From: Apostichopus japonicus
Lineage: Eukaryota; Echinodermata; Holothuroidea; Aspidochirotida; Stichopodidae
Direction: 5' to 3'
Assembly: GCF_037975245.1 (NCBI RefSeq)
Contig: NC_092580.1
Location: 30,241,001 to 30,305,000 of the forward strand
Length of the DNA stretch: 64,000 bases
Numbering within the stretch: position 1 is the stretch's first letter; each line of letters begins with the position of its first letter. The notes below the pieces were generated by a model. It made no database searches and was not told where the DNA came from. It saw only the letters and a program-made list of their open reading frames with translations. This document shows positions 37,801-46,134 of the stretch, piece by piece. Position numbers and translations under genes: made by a program.

Positions 37801-39758
37801 GTAACAAGTATATTGTAAGTATATAGTAACAAGTATATTGTATTTAGTAACAAGTATATTGTAAGTATATAGTAACAAGTATATTGTATTTAGTAACAAG
37901 TATATTGTAGGTATTTAGTAACAAGCACATAGTAACAGTGATCAAGTTTTAACAAGTATATATTAGTTACATAGTGACATATTTAAGAGCAAGCTCACTC
38001 GTAACCTGGACTGACTGCCATTTAATATCAACTAAGAGTTAAGGTATCTGCCTTGTCAACTAAATCAATAAACTAACCCACATTCATCCTAACCTTTATA
38101 TCTGAACACTACACTGTGTCGATTAATTCAGCTTGTAATATCTAACATCATCTCTTTTATCATATTACTTACATGCATGAAACATATTAAAGAGAAAACC
38201 CCTTTTGCCATGGTTCTCTTTGCTAACCTTTATGTAACCGATTGGAATGAATGGCATGTGAGCCATTTACAAGAAAAGCATTGTCTTTTCACAACAGAAT
38301 AGGGAGAGGTAATTCTTACTGGGTATATCGCTTTTAAATTTCTTTTCACTGTATGTAATAGTGTTTTGCTTTTACTGTATATTTTTTTTTCATCAGCAAG
38401 TTTTACAAAGTCATTCTTACCTAGTTTAAAGCAAAGAATGTCGACTCATCTCCTGAGGGTTATTTCTACTATTCCCCCCTCCCCCCCCCCAAATTAGCAT
38501 CTACATGCAGAATCTTTTATTTAATGAAGAAATGTGTACTCTCTTAAAATCCAAACTCCCCCCCCTCCTCATCATACAGCAACTTTACCTGTATAAATGA
38601 AGGATCATGAAGGAATGTTGCTCTAATCATGAAATGGTAAGGTCATGTGCCTTGGAGATTTTTATACTATAAATAATCAGTGAATTTGATTGGATGTAAG
38701 CCATGAAGCAAAGTTTCATTTCAAAAGAATTTCTATTCACCGCCCAAAACTTCAGGTTGCACTCATAAATCGAGCAACTTCTTCACACTCTTTTCAATCT
38801 CAGTAAATGATACTTGTTATTTAACAAATCCTACTCAGTATCAAATGGAAACAAGCTTCCTGAGCATCATGAAGATTCGGCAAAGCTAAAAGACAAATGA
38901 TTGTATCTTACATCATAGCAGGTGGCTTCTTCTTTTCATTCATCACTGCCTTATATACAAAAGATATATATATTTTTTTCGTTATCCAGCCATGCGGTCT
39001 CGTGCCAGCACATCTATGGACAAATCTGCTAAGAGTAGGGCGTCAACTTCCCGAGATACACCAAGCAGCACACCCTGGCCGCCGGGGACCAGTTTCCCTC
39101 CAAATTATCTTCAAAGGTCATTGACCCCTGACCCAAGGATGGTGTATCAACCGGGTGAAGACAGGTCAGAGAGAATGACCCTTCGTCCCAAAACAGTAAG
39201 TTACAATCCATGAATGTCACCACTTTACAAAGGTCATTAGTATTACAAAATGCTACAAAATATGCTACAAAGTCAAAAAATTGTCAGTCAGTTTAAAGTT
39301 TCCAGAAGCCTGCTACCGTCACCCTCAGAACTTTTGTCGTATACAATTATCCGACTGAACCCTCAACTTTATGAGTCATCAGAACTTCCAGGGAAGTTAT
39401 GTGGGTTACATGAATCAATAAATGCCGTTTTTTTTTTTCGTTTTATTTCTTCAACAATTGATTTGCAAAGTGAATACTTTTATGACAGTCACTTGGGTCC
39501 ATTCCTCTTACTTTGCTCTCATACCAAATCTTCAAATCAGGATTACTGATAAAGGAAAGGCCAGTTTGCTATAGAGATGAATTATTTTCCTGTTTCTAAA
39601 TCTATTTTTTTTTTTTATGTTTTATTTTATTTTAATAGGTTGGAAGCAGATTAAGGAACAAGATTGCTGAACAAGTTTTGACTAATCTTGAACCTGATAA
39701 TCACCAAATGATTCTGCAGCTACAAGCGATGGAACAATCTAACAACAAGTACAAATAA
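422..39758 (+). CDS. CCDC162: Large multi-exon coiled-coil protein, CCDC162-like (whole gene)
   Basis: Forty-four exons were joined from AG/GT borders and phase; exon coordinates are in the block entries below. Apart from one step between exons 29 and 30, every junction keeps frame, ending at TAA 39756-39758. The product is about 2,190-2,200 residues: an N-terminal conserved segment with IQKDDL..YLKWLVSHLHS, a middle helical region (FLQLRHLRIRDLQR, YFRSLERTLTIN), an acidic/Ser-rich linker, a coiled-coil C-terminal third and a Ser/Arg/Pro-rich tail. There is no signal peptide or membrane segment, so an intracellular protein is expected. I match it from memory to CCDC162 (DUF4549 family), whose function is poorly known and whose human copy is a pseudogene. 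The ATG at 422 follows a pyrimidine-rich acceptor-like AG at 413-414, so an upstream 5' exon is likely outside or in 1-410. Gene structure is much surer than the name. Confidence 0.8.
8432..14545 (+). CDS. CCDC162: CCDC162-like gene, exons 9-19 (residues about 462-895)
   Basis: Exons: 8432-8529, 8987-9082, 9579-9716, 10496-10604, 10943-11059, 11499-11699, 12080-12186, 12634-12724, 13158-13295, 13877-14023, 14486-14545. All have canonical borders and compatible phase. The protein runs CLSVLNYFRSLERTLTIN, a short Gly-rich stretch (ESGLGGGGSLG), an acidic strand-rich piece ending VQDLRGYFVIYDAAEKDF, and a long helical region with MHERRLLAQVIVNLMYRRPRYDF. Exon 16 has a partial tandem copy just upstream with its own acceptor (separate entry). 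No catalytic motif was recognised. Confidence 0.82.
12520..12724 (+). CDS. Tandemly duplicated exon 16 with two alternative acceptors
   Basis: An 89-nt segment (12531-12619) is repeated at 12636-12724 with about nine differences (roughly 90% identity). Copy 2 has an acceptor (AG 12632-12633) and a strong donor (GTAAGT at 12725). Copy 1 has an acceptor (AG 12518-12519) but no GT after its last codon. Use of the downstream acceptor gives a 91-nt exon (PALKHVYMLEFHPSLSLASR...). Use of the upstream one gives a 205-nt exon that reads through both copies in the same frame, adding 38 residues that include a repeat of the ALKHVYMLE..HP motif. Both forms fit the flanking phases (2 in, 0 out). Which is spliced is not visible from DNA alone. 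Confidence 0.75.
15187..15332. repeat. Fold-back element made of two inverted Penelope-type 3' ends with hammerhead-like cores
   Basis: The left arm, 15187-15262, and the right arm, 15264-15332, are near-perfect inverted copies around base 15263. Read outward, each arm goes from TCATTCAGCCTCTGAA through a stem GATCCTGnTAGGATC to AAAA and GGCC..CACTTAC..TTTACACATT. The same string lies at the 3' end of the Penelope-like fragment near 57635. The core CTGAnGA / GAAA / GTC of a hammerhead ribozyme is recognisable but mutated: the left arm has AAAA instead of GAAA, and the right arm has CTGAAAA and GCC instead of GTC. It sits in intron 19. Confidence 0.65.
15412..23632 (+). CDS. CCDC162: CCDC162-like gene, exons 20-29 (residues about 896-1416)
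   Basis: Exons: 15412-15566, 16539-16632, 17061-17212, 17707-17866, 18708-18805, 19883-20086, 21661-21882, 22352-22475, 23115-23380, 23543-23632. The frame is open throughout. Segments include IYRKQATDMGFDEYHLFLMCVQFDF, an Ala/Ser-rich insert in exon 23, IVEFCQRFHTRICQYSLRGQIIAYLNSILVLLKDFP in exon 25, and MQLCLCELKDVDR at the end of exon 29. The exon 23 donor (GTTCTC at 17867) is weak, but the phase fits exon 24. Exon 29 ends in phase 2 (AG carried), whereas exon 30 starts in phase 0, so one small exon is missing or there is an indel; see 24386-24395. Confidence 0.8.
18943..19101. mobile_element. Fold-back (long inverted repeat) element, MITE-like
   Basis: Two arms of about 75-80 bases (18943-19017 and 19021-19101) are near-complementary around a 3-base spacer. 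The innermost 14 bases are perfect (CCATTCAACGAGGC / GCCTCGTTGAATGG), and the outer ends are AATGAATGGTT / AACCATTCATT. It lies in intron 24. No coding capacity or certain target-site duplication was seen. A folded hairpin in the pre-mRNA is expected. Confidence 0.6.
20199..20475. repeat. 11-bp minisatellite in intron 25
   Basis: About 25 imperfect copies of an 11-base unit of the form CTGTTGTAACA (variants CTGATGTAACA, CCGTTGTAACC) run head to tail. Repeats of an 11-mer produce long open frames with a 33-base period on the minus strand; these are not genes. Confidence 0.85.
20780..20845. repeat. AT-rich simple repeat
   Basis: Interspersed (TA)n and TATATGATTTA units in intron 25. Low complexity, with no other signal. 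Confidence 0.7.
21300..21370. repeat. (CCCCT)n simple repeat
   Basis: About 13 near-perfect CCCCT units sit in intron 25. The opposite strand is (AGGGG)n, with runs of four G that could form G-quadruplexes. Confidence 0.9.
23729..24322. mobile_element. MITE candidate in the exon 29-30 intron
   Basis: Terminal inverted repeats ACTTAAAGG (23729-23737) and CCTTTAAGT (24314-24322) bound about 590 bp of AT-rich, non-coding sequence. Part of the interior (about 23800-23890) resembles 61195-61300 (shared TAGGTCAAAC and GCATCTGrCAACAG blocks), supporting a dispersed family. The 109-residue open frame inside looks accidental. Directly upstream (23660-23730) are short CTAACTTAAG-type repeats that blur the boundary. 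Confidence 0.45.
24386..24395 (+). CDS. Candidate 10-nt microexon bridging exons 29 and 30
   Basis: Ten bases lie between a good acceptor (TTTTGTGCATTTCAG, AG at 24384-24385) and a moderate donor (GTGTAT at 24396). Ten is 1 modulo 3, exactly what is needed to bring the phase-2 end of exon 29 to the phase-0 start of exon 30, giving Ser-Asp-Arg-Lys at the junction. With it the full coding length is divisible by three. A match this short can occur by chance, so this is a hypothesis only. Confidence 0.25.
24712..26291 (+). CDS. CCDC162: CCDC162-like gene, exons 30-32 (residues about 1420-1587)
   Basis: Exons: 24712-24976, 25723-25894, 26228-26291. Exon 30 starts with LDSILDMILRHAANGEILGVALLMEDVLQ, then turns into an acidic and Ser-rich linker (DEGEGEDQLSESE, SSASVRSKSSQQSQ, EEDVEEEKK) that is probably disordered. 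Exons 31 and 32 return to a folded-looking helical segment (VKAYILLKDFLLLWKRLEVFKEEW, then LYPVVKSIASKYGQ). End phases are 1, 2 and 0. The start phase of exon 30 does not match exon 29 without an extra small exon. Confidence 0.8.
26604..35221 (+). CDS. CCDC162: CCDC162-like gene, exons 33-41: coiled-coil third (residues about 1588-2082)
   Basis: Exons: 26604-26828, 27432-27674, 28425-28524, 28769-28925, 30128-30228, 31191-31339, 33683-33853, 34704-34799, 34978-35221. The composition is rich in Glu, Lys, Arg, Gln and Leu with heptad-like spacing, for example MRAKQLVKLLDELEHHMIHE, ITALRSKIHEMREMTLTQQQ and VSRLQNEIDKCRKDYLFIKM, as expected for long coiled coils that form rods or scaffolds. End phases are 0, 0, 1, 2, 1, 0, 0, 0, 1, all matched. 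The intron after exon 38 carries a 39-bp minisatellite whose open frame is unrelated to the gene. Confidence 0.85.
28117..28345. repeat. Imperfect tandem duplication of about 90 bp
   Basis: The segment TTTTCAAGAAGCTCTCACA ... TTGATGGTCT ... GTGATTCA at 28117-28200 recurs at 28262-28342 with diverged sequence. It lies in the intron before exon 35. No coding signal. Confidence 0.55.
29219..29605 (+). mobile_element. Likely 3' end of a non-LTR retroposon (SINE/LINE tail)
   Basis: The sequence ends in AAGGGCTTTGAGCAGC, GTGCTATATAAATA and a (TTA)n tail at about 29547-29605. That tail shape is common to non-LTR retroposons of marine animals. No reverse-transcriptase reading frame is present. The 5' boundary is uncertain. 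Confidence 0.45.
31411..32150. repeat. 39-bp minisatellite in intron 38
   Basis: About 19 copies of a 39-base unit (core CTCTAGGTTTCCAGGTTTAA, then TTTACAAACCAC). Because 39 is 13 codons, part of the array (31388-31831) is an open frame repeating TTSRFPGLIYKPL; it follows the splice donor at 31340 and is not a gene segment. Copies are more than 90% alike, so the array is young. Confidence 0.9.
35702..35728 (+). CDS. In-frame 27-nt cassette microexon
   Basis: Twenty-seven bases encode roughly SLFSSGKLP. They are flanked by a strong acceptor (TTTTTTCCTCACAAACAG) and a near-perfect donor (CTC|GTAAGT). Exon 41 ends in phase 1 and exon 43 accepts phase 1, so both inclusion and skipping keep the frame. 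That makes it a natural candidate for alternative splicing. No RNA evidence is available. Confidence 0.6.
35702..39758 (+). CDS. CCDC162: CCDC162-like gene, exons 42-44: C-terminal tail and stop
   Basis: Exons: 35702-35728 (27-nt microexon), 38990-39195, 39639-39758. Exon 43 encodes a Ser/Arg/Pro-rich tail (MRSRASTSMDKSAKSRASTS.., TPWPPGTSFPPNYLQRSLTPDP) of disordered or phosphosite-like composition. Exon 44 encodes LRNKIAEQVLTNLEPDNHQM and ends NNKYK, stop TAA at 39756. The 3.26-kb intron between exons 42 and 43 is the longest in the gene and is filled with tandem repeats. Confidence 0.8.
36160..36630. repeat. Three tandem copies of a 155-162-bp unit
   Basis: The marker AGATTTCATATTT recurs at 36179, 36341 and 36496. 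Each unit also contains CTTGTTCGACnAGCTC, AAGAGACTT and TCATTCCATTAAATA. It lies in intron 42. No open frame. Confidence 0.8.
37195..37965. repeat. 46-bp bipartite minisatellite in intron 42
   Basis: A degenerate left flank of AGTAACAAGTA repeats passes into a regular array (about 37540-37910) whose 46-base unit is two related monomers, 25 (AGTATATAGTAACAAGTATATTGTA) shortened here to its key AGTATATAGTAACAAG part, and 21 (TTTAGTAACAAGTATATTG..). At least seven near-identical copies are present. Translations of it are artefacts. Confidence 0.85.
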
Positions 39759-42700
39759 ATAATTCAATTCTTTGTTTTCTATCCACAATGCATTGTATAT
39801 GGATTAGACTTTTGTGTGCTATGGCCATCTGAGAGGTCACCAATGTTTGTTAGTTTTCTTTCCTACAATATTTCGGATTCTGCAAGAATGGCATGTATGG
39901 TTTGATATGGAGCAAGAGCTTCCTAGTTAACAATTTAAGACTTAGTGAATGAAGATAGATGATATGATTGGGGGAGGGGGGAGGGTGGGGGATGGCAGGA
40001 TTGCAATTAGATGGATTAGGATGGTAACTGTCTTGAGAGATTTTTCGGCCTAATCTTGTTTAGTTTCTTATAGTTTCAGTAGTGCAATTAGGTTTTTTTT
40101 TTGCAAACTTTATGGAAAAGATATTATAATTATAGAATATGGTATAAAGTCACCTTGATAACTTGTAAATATTATGTCATAGAAATGAAATCTTCATGGA
40201 CCATTGAAGTCTCTTTTATCACCTTGAAGTATGATGTTGTTAAAAGTAAAATATAATCCAATATTATTGAGCCTTGATTGTATGAGCAGTTTGTAGTTCT
40301 GTTCTTCTCTGAATCTCCAAGTTGGTTAACATTTTTTGTGCTATTTATGAAATTTTAAATATTTTGATTGCATGTGTTAGTTACAAATATACAGATAATA
40401 TGTTTTACAAGTCGGAGACTCTTGTCTTTTTGCCATTCCGTCCTGGTTCAAGATAGAAACAATTGACTATTATTTAGACATGAAATGAAACAAAGTGTTA
40501 GGGTATGATCCAATTTTTCAAAATTTTGGTGAAAGTAATAAGCAAGTTATTATTTCTTTTGTATTTTTACAATGTCAATTTTGTATCAGTATCAATGTAT
40601 CAGTGTCAATGAATTATATTTATGGATTTGTAGTAAATAACCAAAGTTTACACGAATCAGTCATTGCAAGAAGGGATAACTCTTCACAGTGATTCATTGT
40701 GAACTATTTATTTCAGTCAACAGTGCTGTAAGATTATGAAAATATATTTACCATCCAGTCAAATATAATTTCACAAGTAGCAGAAAAAATTAAATACTCA
40801 GGTGCTTTTCTAATTTTAATAATTTAAAATATTTCAAGGCTTCCAAAATCGTTAAATGTGAAGAAATTAAATAATGTAGATTTCTTTCTAATTTTTATAA
40901 CTGCTCTTTTTGATTTTTTTTTGGTCAAGAAATTGGAATAAGCATATTGAATGATTAATCTTTTTCAGCCAAATCTTTTGTTGGCCATCTCACTCACATG
41001 TGAATATTATCAAAACATCAAATCACTCCAATTCAAAATAGATGCAGAAATGGAAATTTGCTATTATGAATTTTATCAGCAGTCTCATCAGTTTCATAGA
41101 ATTATATATATAATTTTTTTAGCATCAGAAATTATTAGACCAATTGGAAACGTTTCGTTCATATTTCTTAATGTTTCAACGAGAGGCTGTATTCATTGGT
41201 CAATACATTAATTTATTAATAACGGGTTCTGCTTCAGTGAAGTATATTTGTGTTTCTTTATGAAGTATGTAGCTATTGATATATCCGTGATTACTAACAA
41301 TGTGCAATTTGAAAAAAAGAAAAAAAATCCTTGAATTTCCAAAATCATGTCACTCCATTCCCTAGGTCCATTCATGTTGTTAGTGTTGACTTGGGTCACT
41401 ATATTATCTCTATGGGGAAGAAGTCGAGCAAGCTGTGTGGGTTATTCCACTTTTGGAAGTTTGCATCTTGAGTCACAACTGTTACAAAGCACTGGGTGTC
41501 ACACCGGTCACCTCTAAATCAACTTGGTGCCTTATCTGTAGTTTTGCATTATATTTAATATCTTGAGATAAACAATTTTTGAAAGTTCAAAATTTGTAAT
41601 AAAGTTTTGTAGCTCTTCAAATAATTTCTCTTTTGTACCCAAAATTAGTACTCATCTTCCACAAAATGTATACCTCAATCTTTTATTAAAACTTCCACTT
41701 TTCATTATTTCTTAAAATAATTTAGCCATTATTAATATTTTTGTAAGAATATGATTCTTAAAAACGTCGGTTTTTGGTGTCATCGTCTGGTCTATAAATG
41801 AAAGTCCTCAAGTGACACTCCAAAGCACAAATAGTTGTCTATTACTTGGAAAGTCTGTTTAATGTCAGGCATCGCTTTCAAGTAGGCATGAAAACAAAGA
41901 ATTCCATCAAATGTATTATGGTGGATTTGATTGTTGAAACTGGTGCACCAACCATTTTGTTTAAGGAAGAATATTTTCAGGAAAGAAAACTGATGCATGA
42001 AGTTTTAAACTTATTGACATATTGCTGGTTACTGTATCTGCTAATGTTTTCCTGCTTTATAAGAGCTTAAAAATGTTTGTCTATAATTTTATGAACAGAA
42101 CATTCCTTCCAAAATTGTGATAATTTTATTTTGAATAAATATTGAGACTATAAATGACTACAGAGTCACTTTTGCTCACAATAACACAAGGTCAAGTGTT
42201 GTTAAAATTATTTCTTAAATGTCAGCGGGTTTGTCTTACAGTCCTTAATGTCCAAATTGTCCTGCCGAGTGTTTTTTCACCGATCCACCCCACCCCCACA
42301 ACCCACTGCATTAAAATAACAATGATACTAAATAACCAGTTCGTAAAGAGCCAGCAGGTCTGATGGGAGGGAGGTGGATGCCAGATGCAAATGAAAGCAG
42401 GTGAACTTGAGGGTATGTGTAGATGCAAAAAGTCAGAACTTTACAGAAACTACCAGCTATGACTCCCCTGGTTTCAGCAAATTTGACCAGAATCCCTTAT
42501 AAGAAAATGACACCAAAGTAGCCAAGAGAGCAAAGCACACGATTTTATATAACAGCTGACTGAACATGTAACTCTAGTGAATTATAATTGTGAACTTTGT
42601 AACCAAACACTGGGGTGCCTCTCAATAACTCTGGAGGTTGACAACTGTTGAGTTGACAACTGATAAAAACTTCCTTATCTTACGTCAGTCTGGCTTTGAG

Positions 42701-43090
42701 CTCCAGATAAAGTCTTCAGCGTCAAAAGCTGAAATGATTTTTGTATTTATGAAATGATTAACTAGCTTTGTATAAGGCATTCTGTTGTGGCAAGGAAAGA
42801 AGCATCTCTTGATGGTATTAAGAGATCAGTGAACGATTAGTCCTATTGTGTCGACAACGTCAACACAAATTTCATCAGAATATTTTGAGCACCATGATGT
42901 AAGCAGCCAGAAAGTTGTCAAGTTAATGTCGTAATTTTGGTACAAGTATTTGGCCTCTTGAAGGGAGGGGGAGCCAAAAGGGATAAGGGAGGGGGTGGGT
43001 GGGGAGTTAGGGATCTTAAATGAGCTGCTGTTGGTTTTATCACCAGGCTTGATACGGAACATGAGTTGAGAGATGCTATCAGGAATATTG
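39759..43090 (+). other. 3' untranslated / downstream region of the CCDC162-like gene
   Basis: AT-rich sequence with no credible exon. AATAAA hexamers that could end the transcript lie at 41598-41603 and 42134-42139; the one overlapping the stop codon is too close to serve. A G-rich tract lies at 39969-39992. Short frames here (for example at 40495, 40951 and 41846) have no family resemblance. Confidence 0.4.
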
Positions 43091-43478
43091 TAATTATGAG
43101 CTAATGGCTGCCCGTTAGGATAGACCTACATTTCTCCTATGGCTGTTTGTTACGATAAACCCAACTTTCTCCTATGCACCAATGGCTGAGGGTTAGGATA
43201 GATCTACGTCTCTCTTATGCGTTAATGGTTGCCTGTTAGGATAGACCTATGTTTCTCCTTTGAGCTAATGGCTGCCTATTAGGATGGACCTACGTTTCTC
43301 CTATGCGTTAACAGCTGCCTGTTAGGATAGACCTACATTTCTCTTATGCGTTAATGGCTGTCTGTTAGGATAGACCTGTTTCTCCTATTAGCTAATGGCT
43401 GCCTGTTAGTATAGACCTACGTTTCTACTATGCGTTAATAGCTGCCTGTTTGGATATACCTAACTTTCTCCAACTTCC
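43091..43478. repeat. 43-bp minisatellite
   Basis: Eight to nine diverged copies of a unit of about 43 bases with the core GTTAGGATAGACCTACGTTT, CTCCTATG and TAATGGCTGCCT. Spacing varies by a few bases. No coding signal. Confidence 0.85.
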
Positions 43479-46130
43479 AGCATGCTGTGTTGGTGATCTC
43501 CTTACTAGGAGAATTTGTGGAGTATGAAAAGTATAACTTGGTCTAGCCCCGAGGGATTGGGACTTCCTAATCTCAAACCAACAAATGATGAGAAAATATG
43601 TTTACACTGAAGATTTATTATCTTCTTTCAAAGGTCAATCAATATTAATAAAACAGAAATCCATCAGGCCATAACTATAAATGATCAGAGACCTGTTAAT
43701 TCTGAAAACAGTTAACTGTAGATCTGAGAAGCTCCTAATAAAATATTGATTTGCATGAGTGGGGATATGTTTGACATTATGATCAATCTGTTCATAACAC
43801 ACTCATCAAGTCTACTGATCTTGCAATCACAATTGTACTCAAATGATATAGAACATAAAATGAAAAGATAGGAATATAATCCCCTAGATACACACATATA
43901 TATATATTTATATATATATACCCTTTTGTTTTAATGCCATCAATGCAAGCACCATTGTTTAGAACCACAAAGACTTGTTAGGAACAAAAAGGAAAGAAGT
44001 GAGATGTGTCTTACTGCGCTCTAGATAACACGTACCCCGAAAGGTCTCCCTTATTTCTATTATGAAAATGGATATATTATTCTTTATCTTAATGTTTTAT
44101 CTTCCTTTTGACCAGGTGCCCTGGGGTATTAGCCATCTAATAACCCCTCCCCCTTTTTGTCAAGCCTGAATGAGACACCATACTTTCTATGTCTCATTAT
44201 ATATTGATAGTTATAACCAGATGACAAATAGTGGTTATGAAGATCATACTTCCTTGATGTGTATCACAATTATATTTGAGTAGCAAATGCTAACGCAAAC
44301 TATGAACAATATAGTCTGTGCTCATCTGCTTCAGCAACACCAGACAGTAGAATGATAACCCAATGACAACCACTGTTGATATCACTGGCACCATGAGACA
44401 GCATCAAGATTAATTAATAGAGGTTAAGAGACAAGTATATTAAACTGTTTACTTAAAACCTTCAGATTTATCTGCTTACAGCAATAATCCTTGACATCTA
44501 TTGACATTAACGTGTACATCTTCTTACAGATGACAAAATGACCTTAGGTGGTTAGGTTTATATATCTTTAAAAAATGCCCACTCATGGCAAAATAACAAC
44601 ACAACCATGGTACATAAAATGTTCATATCATCTTCTATACCGCATCCTATGACGACTACCAAATAACCATGGTTCCTGAATTTCGTCTCTGTCACTACAC
44701 AGGCCAATTGAAAAATTGGATGGATTTTGTTTTCTTAACAATGAAAACTCCAAAACTGAATACTTGATTATACACCATGTCATTAAATATAGTTATTTTA
44801 TTGAACTTTACAAACATTCATCTACAAATTATTTCAATAGTACTTTTTTATAAGAATTAAAACATTCTTCTCATTCGAATACTTCCAATTTATAAATATA
44901 AATATTTGTTATATAATTTACTGGCAGAAAAATGGCATGATTTAATACTGAAAAGTTGCATTAGGCTATGTTAACATAAATATCATTCTCATTTGGTCTC
45001 TTTGGCATCTGGCAATACTTGTAAAATATTTTTAACTGAAAGACTAATTGATTAATAATACAGATAATACTTTTGCTGATAATAAAGAGAAAATTTATAG
45101 GTCTAATCTACCAAAGTTGTTAAAGGGAACCCCACAAAACAATTTAATTTATTTTGATAAGATTTTTAAATGTATATATTGATAATCATGTTACAAAGTC
45201 AATGCAAATATTTGTCACACAAATCAATGTTATCTCTGTTTATGCATTTTTTATAACGGTTTGACGCTTCGATTTATAATATAGATTTGACTGCGTGCAT
45301 CTTATGGGCTACGATTTGCCAGATATGTATGTTACTGGTATGCTATCAAGAATTAATTCAAATAATCTGTGGAACGAAAAAAAAAAAGAGAGAAGAAAAA
45401 GGAGAAATTATGGGCACATCTGGTGTTTCACATTCCACCATAAATTTCTTCACAGTAAGTTTAGACTTATTGTGAAAGGTTTATCAATTACAATTTTTAT
45501 ATTTGCACAAACTAATATTGCATAATTTGCAGTACTCTTCTTGCTATTTGTTCAAAAGTTACAAGGAAGAGATATATTGCTATGTTATCATCATTATACA
45601 GAAAGGTAACAGAAAGTCACATGTTCAGTTAACGTTAACACCTGACACCAAAAGTATATCTACCTATAACATCTTACACCACCATATACACCTGCATTTG
45701 CTACAACGCATCATTTATATTTCTCTTTAACACCTTGCACAAAACGTTTATATGACATCTTGCACATTTGACACATAGCACCATGTATTTTTTGCATAGA
45801 GTACCATGTATGGTTTATCTTAAACACCTTGCACCACAAAACACCTACTGTAACAGTTAGCACCAAGTACAACTATCTTTAGCACCATAGGTAGATTAGT
45901 TGCTTTGCACAAAATGTAATACAAATGCTATGTAAACAGTTTGGACTCAATGATAAAATGAAAAAAAAAACACACCTTAAAGTGAAAGACATTATCTCTC
46001 TTAAAGGCAGGGAAAGAAGTGAATTGGAAAAGAATAAAAAAATGCCCAAATGAAAAGCCCTAGGCTACTTTGGCAGCAAACATTATGGAGGAAGTTTCAA
46101 GTAACTTTTCTTTCAAACTGAGAACTTTAA
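43479..46130. other. Gene-free interval
   Basis: AT-rich intergenic DNA with a TATA simple repeat at 43893-43920 and loose CACCTTGCAC / CACCATGTA motifs from about 45620 to 45900 that resemble the satellite to the right. No exon with supporting splice signals was found. Confidence 0.5.
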
Positions 46131-46134
46131 GAAT

